A DNA stretch of 64,000 bases from Candidatus Eisenbacteria bacterium (GTDB taxonomy: Bacteria > Eisenbacteria > RBG-16-71-46 > JACRLI01): positions 1 to 64,000 of the forward strand of contig JACRLI010000007.1 of the NCBI GenBank assembly GCA_016235265.1, written 5' to 3'. Under the pieces are notes generated by a model. The model was not told the DNA's origin. It ran no database searches and saw only the letters and a program-made list of their open reading frames with translations. This document shows positions 46,142 to 54,028 of this stretch, piece after piece (position 1 is the first letter of the stretch; every line of letters starts with the position of its first letter). The position numbers and the translations under genes were made by a program.

Positions 46142-46171
46142 AGAATACGGGCGCGCTTCGCCGGGCGTCAA
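46142..46171 (-). promoter_or_regulatory. Promoter of the DsbD-alpha / TlpA operon
   Basis: Minus strand TTGACG (46171-46166), 18-bp spacer, TATTCT (46147-46142). Leader about 45 nt. Confidence 0.65.
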
Positions 46172-46190
46172 ACAGCCGGACGAGGGCGCG

Positions 46191-46216
46191 CCCTGCGGGA
46201 GACGTCTCCTGCAGGG
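46191..46216. promoter_or_regulatory. 26-bp loopless palindrome
   Basis: CCCTGC-G-GGAGAC|GTCTCC-T-GCAGGG: pairing is perfect but for one G/T position. It lies 20 bp upstream of the -35 of the dsb operon and 23 bp after the ada stop. Its lack of a loop points to a dimeric protein site more than an RNA terminator. Confidence 0.55.
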
Positions 46217-46239
46217 ATGGCGCGAGGACTCGAATTCCC

Positions 46240-47286
46240 CTACCGCTTCTCCCGCTCCAGCACCTCCCGTTTCACCTTCTCCCCCCACCGGTAGCCGCCG
46301 GACTGTCCGCCCTCGCGCACCACTCGATGGCAGGGTATCACGATCGCCACGGGATTGGTCGCGCACGCCCGAGCCACCGCTCGCGCCGCCTTCGGCTTCC
46401 CGATGCGCCGCGCCACTTCGGAGTACGAGCGGGTGACGCCCCTCGGGATCGCGGCCAGCTCCTGCCACACCCGCCACTGGAAGGCCGTGGCGCGGATGTC
46501 CAGGGGCAGCGGCGCGCCCGGCGCGCGCCCGTCCAGGCGCCTCAGGATCTCCCGCACCCAGCCGCGCAGGCCCGGGCCGCCCTCGCGCAGCTCGGCCTGC
46601 GGATACTCCTCGCGCACGAACTTCTTCAGCGCGACGTCGCCCGCGCCCAGGCTCACGCCGCACACTCCGTGCTCCGTCGCCGCCACCAGCACGCGGCCCA
46701 TGGGGCTGTCCGCCAGCACGTAGCCGATGCGCGCGCCCCGGCCCCCGCGGCCGTAGACCGCGGGGGTCATGCCCAGGGTCTGGCGCGCCCGCTCATACAG
46801 GCGGCTGGAAGAGCCGTAGCCCGCTTCGTACATCGCGGCGGCCACGTTGCCGCGCGCGCGCACCTGCTTCTTGAAGCGGTCCAGGCGGGCGGCGTCGGCG
46901 TATTCGCGCGGCGTGAGGCCGAGGGCGCGGCGGAACTCGCGGCGCAGGCGCGCGGGGCTCACGGACAGCTCGCGCGACAGGCTCTCCAGGCGCACGGGCT
47001 CGTCGGCGCCGGCCTCGAGCGCGCGACAGGCCCGCCCCACCAGCGCGTGGTCCGCGGCGGACGGGCCGGCCTGGTCCGGGTGGCACCTGCGGCACGCGCG
47101 GAATCCCGCGCCGCGGGCGGCCTCGGTGGAGTCGAAGAAGATCACGTTGCGCCGCAGCGGCATGCGCGCCGGACAGCCGGGCCGGCAGTAGATCCCGGTG
47201 CTGCGCACGGCCACGACGAACTTCTCGCGCGCCCTGGGGTCGCGCGAACGGAACTGCTCCCAGCGGATGACGTCGGTCGTCTTCAT
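46240..47286 (-). CDS. ada: Ada: methyl-DNA repair protein and regulator
   Basis: 348-aa adaptive-response protein. N-terminal zinc domain with acceptor-type Cys cluster (GIYCRPGCPARMPLRRNV, then FRACRRCHPDQ), AraC-type helix-turn-helix (LSRELSVSPARLRREFRRAL, GLTPREYADA) and C-terminal O6-alkylguanine transferase with the acceptor Cys in IPCHRVV. It repairs methylphosphotriesters and O6-alkylguanine and activates its regulon when methylated. ATG at 47286 chosen: GGAGGT is 7 nt upstream and falls inside the longer reading. Confidence 0.94.
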   Translation of the reverse strand: MKTTDVIRWEQFRSRDPRAREKFVVAVRSTGIYCRPGCPARMPLRRNVIFFDSTEAARGAGFRACRRCHPDQAGPSAADHALVGRACRALEAGADEPVRLESLSRELSVSPARLRREFRRALGLTPREYADAARLDRFKKQVRARGNVAAAMYEAGYGSSSRLYERARQTLGMTPAVYGRGGRGARIGYVLADSPMGRVLVAATEHGVCGVSLGAGDVALKKFVREEYPQAELREGGPGLRGWVREILRRLDGRAPGAPLPLDIRATAFQWRVWQELAAIPRGVTRSYSEVARRIGKPKAARAVARACATNPVAIVIPCHRVVREGGQSGGYRWGEKVKREVLEREKR

Positions 47287-47378
47287 GATTGGTACCTCCG
47301 ACATCCACGGTACGAAAACCGCGCCGGAGCCTCTATCCGTTTTGGGGTTTCAAATCAGAAAGTCGCCGGGGCTCCAGC

Positions 47379-47705
47379 CTACCGCGACATGATCCCCAGC
47401 AGGCAGTGCACCTGGCAGGCGAAGTCGCCGATGTCGCGCCGGTCGTGGCCCACTTCCGCGCGCCAGGAGTCGTCCTCGCCGGCCTTGCCCATGGCGCGAG
47501 CCAGCGCGTCGGTGGCCTCGATCAGGGCGTTGTGCACCTTCGTGCGGCCGTCGTTGCGGGCGGCGCGCACGTCCCGGGCGGAGAGGGCCCACTCGGCGCG
47601 GATGTGCGCGTAGTCCACGGCCAGGCGCAGGTAGGCCGCGCGGGCCTCCGTGCAGGAACTGGAGAGGATCGAGGTCAGGAGCTCGGCGGCGCGGACCTGG
47701 GTCAT
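47379..47705 (-). CDS. Hypothetical helical protein
   Basis: 108-aa, largely alpha-helical protein with three Cys and no recognised domain. It sits directly after ricT (21-bp gap, GGAGAG 4 nt before ATG) in the place where other bacteria carry yabA-like genes, but does not look coiled-coil. Membership in the holB-ricT operon is clear; function is not. Confidence 0.6.
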   Translation of the reverse strand: MTQVRAAELLTSILSSSCTEARAAYLRLAVDYAHIRAEWALSARDVRAARNDGRTKVHNALIEATDALARAMGKAGEDDSWRAEVGHDRRDIGDFACQVHCLLGIMSR

Positions 47706-47726
47706 GGGCTCTCCGGAGAGGCCGCC

Positions 47727-48686
47727 CTAGCGGGCGCACCCCGAGCAGCCGCCGCCGTGGCCGTTGCCATCGCCGTCCCCGCCGCCGTTGGTGCGGACGC
47801 TACCGCCGCAGTTGCAGCCCTTGGCCTGGTCGCCGATCCCGCCGCCCGGCATCAGCTTCTCCACCAGCCCCGGCACCTCGTCGGGACGGAACGAGCGCTC
47901 CTGGCCCTCCGAGTCCACGCCGTGGATCACCAGGCGGAAGAAATCCGAGCGGCGCACTTCCACCTTGCCGAAGCTCTTCGTCTCCACCACCTGCCCGGGG
48001 CGCGGGTAGATCCGCGTGGACTCGCGGTAGAAATCCACCTCGTAGGCCAGGCAACACATCAGCCGCCCGCACACGCCCGAGATCTTGCTCGGCGAGAGGG
48101 CCAGGTCCTGGTCCTTGGCCATGCGCAGCGTCACCGGCGAGAAGCCCTTGAGCCACGAGGTGCAGCACAGGCGCCGGCCGCACACGCCGTAGCCGTCCAT
48201 GCGCTTGGCTTCGTCGCGCACGCCGATCTGGCGCAGCTCGATCCGGGTGCGGAACTTCGCCGCCAGGTCCTTCACCAGCTCGCGGAAGTCCACGCGCTTC
48301 TCGGCGGTGAAGTAATAGGTCATGCGGTGGCCGTCGAACTGCAGCTCCACGTCGGAGAGCTCCATCTCCAGCTTGCGCGCGGCGATGCGCTCGCGGCAGA
48401 AGTGGAACGCCTCGTTCTCGCGGGTGCGGTTGTCCACGTGCTGCTGCGCGTCCTCCGGGGTGGACTTGCGGAGGATCTCGCGATAGGTGGTCATCTTCTG
48501 CCGGTCGGCCTTCAGGTTCACGATCTCGCCCAGCATGGATGCCTTGGCGATGTCCTCGCCGCGGTCCACCTCCACGATGATGCTGTCGAGCCGTGTCAGG
48601 TCGATCTCGCGCGTGTTGGCGTAGACCTCCCGGCGGAACCCCCGGAAGGTGACTTCCACCAGCGCGCAGGACGGCGCAGTGACCAT
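47727..48686 (-). CDS. ricT: PSP1 domain protein, RicT/YaaT family
   Basis: 319-aa PSP1 protein. Family marks: PYxREILRKSTPEDAQQHVDNR-type helix, YYFTAEKRVDFRELVKDLAAKF, and the paired Cys motifs GVCGRRLCCTSWL and GVCGRLMCCLAYEVDF, which in RicT hold an iron-sulfur cluster with RicA and RicF. The C-terminus carries an extra Gly-rich Cys tail (CNCGG, CSGC). RicT acts with RNase Y in mRNA maturation in Bacillus. Preceded by holB (23-bp gap), the classical pairing. Confidence 0.93.
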   Translation of the reverse strand: MVTAPSCALVEVTFRGFRREVYANTREIDLTRLDSIIVEVDRGEDIAKASMLGEIVNLKADRQKMTTYREILRKSTPEDAQQHVDNRTRENEAFHFCRERIAARKLEMELSDVELQFDGHRMTYYFTAEKRVDFRELVKDLAAKFRTRIELRQIGVRDEAKRMDGYGVCGRRLCCTSWLKGFSPVTLRMAKDQDLALSPSKISGVCGRLMCCLAYEVDFYRESTRIYPRPGQVVETKSFGKVEVRRSDFFRLVIHGVDSEGQERSFRPDEVPGLVEKLMPGGGIGDQAKGCNCGGSVRTNGGGDGDGNGHGGGCSGCAR

Positions 48687-48709
48687 TGGATTGCCTCGGA
48701 GGAGGGTTA

Positions 48710-49945
48710 TCAGGAAGCCGGACGCGAGGCGGGCCGGAATCGGGCTTGCGCCTCGGCCAGGCGGGTCAGTGCGGAGTATAGCAGAACCTCCGGGGCCACG
48801 TTCAGGCCCTCGGCGGCGAGGCAGTCCGCGATCACGGCGTATCGCGAGGAGAGCGTCTCCCAGCCGACCTGCGCCGCGGCCTTGCGCAGGCCCTCCAGCT
48901 TGTCCTGGTTGGCGACGCCGGCTTCGGGGAGGCCGCCCTTCACCTGCAACAGGTCGCGCACCCACAGCAGCCAGAAGCGCAGGATGCGCCCCACGAGACC
49001 ACGGTCGCGATAGCAGCGGAACCGCAGGCCGTCCACGGTGCGGTGCACGCGGTCCCACTGGCCGGTCTGCGCCAGCTTCCACAGCTCCAGGGCGGCGTCG
49101 CGGTCGGCCAGCAGGCCACCACCCATTGCCAGCAATCCCACCGCCGCCGCGGGACTGCCCTGCGAGAGCGCGGCCGCGGCGCGCGCCACCGCCGGCTCGC
49201 TGTCCAGGCGCTCGGCGAGCAGCTTCGCCATCGGTTCCAGCTCCACCGGCTCGAACTCGATCGCCGAGCAGCGCGAGCGCACCGTGGGCAGGATGCGGTG
49301 GGGACGCGACGTGGTGAGCACCCAGTGCGTGTTCGCGCCGGGCTCCTCGAGGATCTTGAGCGCCGCGTTGGCCGCCTCGGGCGTGAGCGTGTGCGCCTCG
49401 GCCAGCACCACCACGCGGGCGCGGCCTTCCGAGAGCGAGTAGCTCAGCTCGCGCTTGAGCATGCGGATGCGATCAATCTGAATGGAGACCTTCTTGCCCG
49501 GCCACAGGCGGTCGGGGTCGAAGGCGAAGAGCTTCGCGGCGCGGCGGGCGGTGAGCACCTCCGCGAGCGCTTCCTCGAGATCCTCGGCCTGGCGCTCGTC
49601 GGTGCGGCCGGCGGCGGGCGCGGGCACCGGGTAGATGAGCCTGAGGTTCGGGTGATTGCCTTCCAGCATGCGGCGGCAGGAGCGGCAGGTGTTGCAGGGG
49701 GTGGCGAATGACGCGCCCGAGGCGGACGCGCCGGGTTTCTGCGCGCCGGCGGCCTCGATGCTCTCGCAGTTCAGCAGACGCGCCATCGCCAGCGCGGCTT
49801 CCACCTTTCCGATGCCGGCCGGGCCCACGAACAGCGATGCAGGCGGCACGCTGCCGCTGGCGACGGCGCGGGCGAGCGCCTGCCACGCGAGGGGCTGGAG
49901 CGGGATGGGGCCGGCGGCGGGCCGCTCGGGCGCTCGAGGCGTCAT
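48710..49945 (-). CDS. holB: DNA polymerase III delta-prime subunit
   Basis: 411-aa AAA+ clamp-loader subunit. P-loop-like GPAGIGKV (Val instead of Thr/Ser, fitting a non-hydrolysing delta-prime), zinc knuckle CNTCRSCRRM, VVVLAEAHTLTPEAANAALKILEEP and the SRC motif in TVRSRCSAIEFE. C-terminal collar domain complete. ATG at 49945; the open frame further upstream is not protein-like. First gene of holB-ricT. Confidence 0.92.
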   Translation of the reverse strand: MTPRAPERPAAGPIPLQPLAWQALARAVASGSVPPASLFVGPAGIGKVEAALAMARLLNCESIEAAGAQKPGASASGASFATPCNTCRSCRRMLEGNHPNLRLIYPVPAPAAGRTDERQAEDLEEALAEVLTARRAAKLFAFDPDRLWPGKKVSIQIDRIRMLKRELSYSLSEGRARVVVLAEAHTLTPEAANAALKILEEPGANTHWVLTTSRPHRILPTVRSRCSAIEFEPVELEPMAKLLAERLDSEPAVARAAAALSQGSPAAAVGLLAMGGGLLADRDAALELWKLAQTGQWDRVHRTVDGLRFRCYRDRGLVGRILRFWLLWVRDLLQVKGGLPEAGVANQDKLEGLRKAAAQVGWETLSSRYAVIADCLAAEGLNVAPEVLLYSALTRLAEAQARFRPASRPAS

Positions 49946-50132
49946 GGCGCTGGAGTACTCCTGGAATCCGGTGCGCTGCGGGAAGACGGGCGTGGAATGG
50001 GACGGTCCGCCGGCTGATTCTCGCACAGGCGGAGGCCGTCTTCTACCCCGCCCGGTAGAACAGCAGGTCCACGTTTCCCGGCGCGTGGCCCGGGGCGCGC
50101 AACAACAGCGCCACCTGACTGTACTGCAACGG

Positions 50133-51176
50133 TCAGGGCAGATAGAGATCGGCGTCCCGCACCGATCGCGCCAGCAGCAGGCGCTCTTGGCCCGCGACCG
50201 TGACATTGCCAAAGTAGACATGATACACCGTGTCGTGGCTCGCCCCTTGCGCCTTCAGGAAGATGAAGGTGCGGGAGTCGTTGGCCCAATGCGGATTCCC
50301 GTCCCCAGGCCCGCTCGTGAGCGGCACCAGGGACGTGTCCTGCATGCCGAGGAGGAAGAGGCTGCCCTGGAAAGGTGCGGTTCCTCGTCTCCAAATCATC
50401 AGGGCCCCATCGGGTGAGACCAGTCCTCCCAGGCCCCTGTTCCCCGTCGTTACCTGGGCCACAGGGCTTCCATCCGCCAACGAGACCTTGAAGATCTCTT
50501 GTTGGAGCCTGGTTTCTGGGCCAGCCGGAGGGTGCCAGCGGGTCCCGGGCACCAGCAGATGCTCGTCATCCTCGGCCCACTGTGCTGAATTGTACCCGAG
50601 GGCCACGCTGTCGCCCTGGAACAGGAAGCTGCGCCAGCCCCGAATCTGGGGAAGTGGAGTCTTCACGCCTGCGGTGTCGGTAAGCCACAGAGCCGCGAGG
50701 CTGCGAAGGTAGAGGACATACCGGCCGCTGGGACTCCACTGTGGGTCGAGGTCATACGCGAAAGGGCCGGTCAGGGTCTTCTTCCGGCCTGTCTCCGTGT
50801 CCATGAACGCAACGAATGAGTTGTCCCGACCGAGGCTCTCCAGATAGATGACGTACCGGCCCTTGGGGCTCCATCGCGGGCCGCTGGGCGTTCCCCTCGT
50901 GAGTGCGAGTCCGGGTGGCACGACGACATCGAGTGACTCGCCAGGAAAGGTGAGCCGGGTCAGGCCACTGCCGTCCAGTCGGAACTTGTACAGGCCCGGC
51001 TGGCGCAGGGTATCCCCGGGAAACCAGGCTGCCGTGTCCCACTTGGTGACGATCACCCAGCCATCCGCGGGGAATCCGGAGTTGGGGCGTGTGGGAGGCT
51101 CGTGCAGGCACGAGCTTGCGGCGAGACCGAGGATGGCGAGCAGGAGGGGGAAGGTGGCTTGAGACATCCGGCTCAT
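50133..51176 (-). CDS. TolB/WD40-like beta-propeller lipoprotein
   Basis: 347-aa predicted lipoprotein: lipobox LAASSC at about residue 23. Body has propeller-strand repeats with WSPKGRYVIYLESL, QWSPSGRYVLYLRSL and HWANDSRTFIFLKAQ, typical of PD40/TolB blades. GAGGTG 5 nt before ATG. Surroundings are lower in GC than the core genes. Possibly a periplasmic binding scaffold; no partner is seen. Confidence 0.8.
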   Translation of the reverse strand: MSRMSQATFPLLLAILGLAASSCLHEPPTRPNSGFPADGWVIVTKWDTAAWFPGDTLRQPGLYKFRLDGSGLTRLTFPGESLDVVVPPGLALTRGTPSGPRWSPKGRYVIYLESLGRDNSFVAFMDTETGRKKTLTGPFAYDLDPQWSPSGRYVLYLRSLAALWLTDTAGVKTPLPQIRGWRSFLFQGDSVALGYNSAQWAEDDEHLLVPGTRWHPPAGPETRLQQEIFKVSLADGSPVAQVTTGNRGLGGLVSPDGALMIWRRGTAPFQGSLFLLGMQDTSLVPLTSGPGDGNPHWANDSRTFIFLKAQGASHDTVYHVYFGNVTVAGQERLLLARSVRDADLYLP

Positions 51177-51268
51177 CGATCACCTCAGTGGTTCTGGCCT
51201 GTTCGAGATACTGGCATGTTCACAATCCACCATGTCGAACTGATTTGGAAGCTTGAGTGTCGAGCCCT

Positions 51269-52405
51269 CTAAGACCCCCTCGTACTTCCCGAGGGATTGC
51301 GCCTTCCCATCGTCTCGTACATCCGCACGGTCTCCTCCACCATTCGATCCAACGAGAACCCCGCCGCATGCCCTCGCGCCGCCTCTCCCATGCGGCGCGC
51401 TTCTTCGGGATCCTCGAGCAATTTCCGCATGGCCTCCGCCAGTGCCCCGGCGTCCCCGGCTTCCACTTCCAGCCCGGTGACCCCGTCCTGGTTCACGAAC
51501 GAGGTGCCGGTGCCGAGCCGCGTGGAGACCGCCGGCAGCCCGCAGGCCATGGCCTCGGCCATCGCCAGCCCGAAGGACTCCGCGCGGCTGGTGGAGGGCA
51601 GCACGAAGAGGTCCGCGGCGCGGTAGTAGCCGCCAAGGTCCTCGTCGGGGACTTCCTCTGCGAAACGGACCCGCGCGCTGAGCCCACCTTCCCGCACGCG
51701 ACTGCGCACCGCGGCGTACTCCTCTCCGCGCCCCACCAGCACCAGCGTGCCGGGCACGTTTGGAAGCGCCTCCAGCAGCACGTCCAGCCCCTTGTAGTGA
51801 TGGAACCGCCCCACGAACAGCGTGATGGGCCCGGCGCAACTCTCCCGCAGCGCGCGGGTAACCTCGCGGGTGCGATCGGTTTCCCGCAGGCGTTCGAGGT
51901 CGAGCCCGTATGGCAGCACCTCGCAGCGGTCCCGGTGCGGGCGAAGGGCATGGCTCGCGTCGAGTGTCTGCGGGGTGCTCACCAGGATGCGGTCGGCGCG
52001 GCGCAGGAACGCCTGCACCGGAGCGTCGAAGACGCGGTGCCAGCCGCGGCGTTGGACGTCGCAGTGGTACGACACGACGACCGGGCGGGCGGGCCGGGTT
52101 ATCAGGCAGGAGGCGACGCCCGAGAGGCTCGGGTAGTGGAAGTGCAGCACGTCCGGACGCAACTTCCGGATCCAGAACGGCAGCGAGGGGCTGAGCCGGT
52201 GCCGGAGCACCTTGCCGAAGGAGGCGGCGTGCACGACGGTTCCGCGCGGGCCGTGGTCCACCCGGGTGACGCGGTCGTGTGATGCGCACAGAGTGACCAG
52301 CTCGTGCCCGAAGCGCGGCACGCCGTCCCGGAGGATATTCAGGATGCGCTGAATGCCCCCGTACACGGGCGGATCGTAGGGACCGTAGACCTGGAGGATT
52401 CGCAT
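51269..52405 (-). CDS. Family 4 glycosyltransferase
   Basis: 378-aa GT-B enzyme. N-terminal domain MRILQVYGPYDPPVYGGIQR and HFHYPSLSG; GT4 donor-site signature LFVGRFHHYKGLDVLLEAL, ADLFVLPSTSRAESFGLAMAEAMACGLP (E-x7-E motif). Transfers a sugar from an NDP donor, probably onto a surface glycan or lipid. Stands alone beside accessory genes. No clear ribosome site before its ATG. Confidence 0.9.
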   Translation of the reverse strand: MRILQVYGPYDPPVYGGIQRILNILRDGVPRFGHELVTLCASHDRVTRVDHGPRGTVVHAASFGKVLRHRLSPSLPFWIRKLRPDVLHFHYPSLSGVASCLITRPARPVVVSYHCDVQRRGWHRVFDAPVQAFLRRADRILVSTPQTLDASHALRPHRDRCEVLPYGLDLERLRETDRTREVTRALRESCAGPITLFVGRFHHYKGLDVLLEALPNVPGTLVLVGRGEEYAAVRSRVREGGLSARVRFAEEVPDEDLGGYYRAADLFVLPSTSRAESFGLAMAEAMACGLPAVSTRLGTGTSFVNQDGVTGLEVEAGDAGALAEAMRKLLEDPEEARRMGEAARGHAAGFSLDRMVEETVRMYETMGRRNPSGSTRGS

Positions 52406-52909
52406 GGGGTGTCCGGGGGGTGTAGGAAATACAGGGCCGGCAACCCGCAGTCTTCTCTATTGGATGGATGTTGCCGTACCCGAAACGGGATAGCGCCCCA
52501 GGATCCGCTCCACAATCATCCTGCCTTCGGCCTCGTCGACAGCAGAAGCGAAGCGGATCGTCCTCGCGCCGTAGTCAAACGCCACAACTCCTCCCGCAAG
52601 TCCCCATAACCGGAGCCCCGCCCCTGGCTTCCAGGGGTTGAACGGGATTGGGGACACCCTCAAGTTGCTCACGGCCGAGAGGTCGTAGTCACGGCCTCGC
52701 GAAAGGCCAAACAGCTCAAACCGATGCTCGAGAACGCCTGGCCTGACAACCTACAAGCCAAATTGGAAGGACCATCAGCGGAGGCCACTCCCGCTTTGCG
52801 GGCACAACGAACGTAAGCCCTTCCGGGCCATCGCTCACCGTCGTCTTCTTGGACGGTACCGACACTACGGCCATCGGCACTCCATTCCTTCCCTGGGAAC
52901 CAAGCTCCC
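52406..52909. other. 504-bp spacer with decayed sequence
   Basis: Lower GC than the core genes. 52457-52750 holds a start-less fragment on the minus strand (annotated as a pseudogene). From 52790 to 52910 a short plus-strand stretch reads like protein (VVFLDGTDTTAIGTPF) but has no start and runs into the HEPN gene. The block looks like a decaying accessory region. Confidence 0.5.
52457..52750 (-). pseudogene. 5'-truncated fragment, PH-like domain end
   Basis: On the minus strand a 97-codon open stretch follows a TAG (52753-52751) with no in-frame start before an internal GTG (52672). It reads VLEHRFELFGLSRGRDYDL, then NLRVSPIPFNPWKPGAGLRL and VVAFDYGARTIRFASAVDEA, ending RYPVSGTATSIQ. The closing ARTIRFASxxDExEGRMIVExI pattern is like the end of bacterial PH-like domains. 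Probably the 3' remnant of a lost gene; a short protein from the GTG is possible. Confidence 0.55.
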
Positions 52910-53356
52910 CTACTCGCAGAGCTCCGCGTGGTTCTGGCGGAGCCAGCCGTCCACGGCGGTCCGGAACTCGGGCACCAGCGTCAGAATTTCATCCAGTTCC
53001 GCAGTCGTGATTACGGTCGCGTGGACGTAGCTCATTTCGTTGCGCTTTGCACGGCAGGTGTCGAGGTAGGCGGAGTACATTCGGAACTTCTCGGGAGCTG
53101 CTGCTTCGAGCGCGACGAACGTGTTGTGGTGGTTTCCGCCCGTGAAAGTCGGCCGGAATCCGGCAGCACGGACCACCGCGGTAGCCAGCGCCCTGGCGGC
53201 AGCATAGGCGTGCTCGAATCGGCCCTCCGCAGATATTGCATCGACCCCTGCGTCCGACAATTCGCGCGCGGCAAGGGAGAGAAGTTCCGCGATCTCAGTC
53301 CGCTGAGTGGGTCTGCTCTCCACCCGCCTTTGCTTGAGCAAGTCTTGCCAGGGCAT
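52910..53356 (-). CDS. HEPN domain protein (putative toxin)
   Basis: 148-aa all-helical protein with the HEPN ribonuclease motif R-x6-H as RNEMSYVH (about residues 110-117). The Tyr two residues after the His, which MntA AMPylates in HepT, is absent (HATV). Pairs with the NTase gene upstream, overlapping it by 62 nt. Predicted to cleave RNA when free; the R and H could be tested. Helix pattern: RTEIAELLSLAARELSDAG and EHAYAAARALATAVVRAAG, with the catalytic helix after YLDTCRAK. Confidence 0.75.
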   Translation of the reverse strand: MPWQDLLKQRRVESRPTQRTEIAELLSLAARELSDAGVDAISAEGRFEHAYAAARALATAVVRAAGFRPTFTGGNHHNTFVALEAAAPEKFRMYSAYLDTCRAKRNEMSYVHATVITTAELDEILTLVPEFRTAVDGWLRQNHAELCE

Positions 53357-53927
53357 CCTCTGTTCCTAGCACGAAGAGCTTCGGGCTGTCCAATACCGAT
53401 GTGATGAATTGGTGCCGGCCGCCGGCTCGCTGCACCATCTCCTCGGGCGTGCACACCGTGGGATTCACCTCTCTCCCAAGTTGCGCGGCGGCCTCGCGGA
53501 GCGGAAGCGAAAGGTCTGCCAATCCCACGCTGCCGACTACCATCAGGTCGATGTCGCTGGTACTGGCTTCCTCGGTCCTGGCGACGGAGCCGAAGACGAA
53601 CGCGACCCGGATTCTGGTTCCAAGAGGGGAAAGCGCGCCCCGGAGGACATCCACGAGTCCCGCCGTCTTCGCGACCAGACCCCGGAGTTCCGGATAGAGC
53701 GGGCTGTCGGCGTCGGCCTGGAAGTAGAGTCGATTCCCGTCCCGCCGAGTCTTGAGGATCCCGGCTTCCACGAGGGCGCCAAGAGGCCTCTGCAATGTCG
53801 ACGGTCGCACCCCAAACCGGGCGGCAAGCTCACTCCGATACCACCACCGGTCCGGGTGCATCAGGATCGCGGAGAGGAGTTGCTGGCGCGTGCGCGCCAT
53901 GAGCAAGTCAAGGGGCGTCTGACGCAT
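53295..53927 (-). CDS. wHTH-nucleotidyltransferase (MNT antitoxin/repressor)
   Basis: 210-aa protein: N-terminal winged helix (about 10-75: WWYRSELAARFGVRPSTLQR, EAGILKTRRDGNRLYFQ) followed by a minimal nucleotidyltransferase with FGSVARTEEASTSDIDLMVVG (GSxAR and DxD). The third carboxylate strand reads REVNPTVCTPEEM, without a clear Asp. In MNT/HEPN systems the NTase AMPylates or binds the HEPN toxin; the winged helix adds DNA binding. Its promoter carries two operator-like palindromes, so it likely represses itself. No Shine-Dalgarno; leaderless. Confidence 0.82.
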   Translation of the reverse strand: MRQTPLDLLMARTRQQLLSAILMHPDRWWYRSELAARFGVRPSTLQRPLGALVEAGILKTRRDGNRLYFQADADSPLYPELRGLVAKTAGLVDVLRGALSPLGTRIRVAFVFGSVARTEEASTSDIDLMVVGSVGLADLSLPLREAAAQLGREVNPTVCTPEEMVQRAGGRHQFITSVLDSPKLFVLGTEDALARLAQAKAGGEQTHSAD

Positions 53928-53935
53928 GTAGCGTC
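53921..53935. promoter_or_regulatory. Operator palindrome O2 (over the start codon)
   Basis: GACG-CATGTAG-CGTC on the plus strand; the minus-strand ATG of the NTase gene (53927-53925) lies within it. Confidence 0.7.
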
Positions 53936-53964
53936 AATATCGACGTAATTTGCGTCAATTTCAA
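53936..53964 (-). promoter_or_regulatory. Promoter of the MNT/HEPN module
   Basis: Minus strand TTGAAA (53964-53959), 17-bp spacer, GATATT (53941-53936). The ATG follows 8 nt after the -10, so the mRNA should be leaderless. Confidence 0.7.
53942..53956. promoter_or_regulatory. Operator palindrome O1 (between -35 and -10)
   Basis: GACG-TAATTTG-CGTC, fully inside the 17-bp spacer of the promoter. Offset from O2 is exactly 21 bp, two turns of B-DNA. Confidence 0.7.
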
Positions 53965-54028
53965 GGAAAATCGTCTAACCTGCTACATGACATCAGGTTG
54001 GAAATCAAGCTCAAGATCCAGAAGGCTC

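Noticed and set aside
52790..52960. Plus-strand gene before the HEPN gene
   Set aside because: Protein-like for about 35 codons but no start and it continues antisense into the HEPN gene; kept only as a possible remnant.
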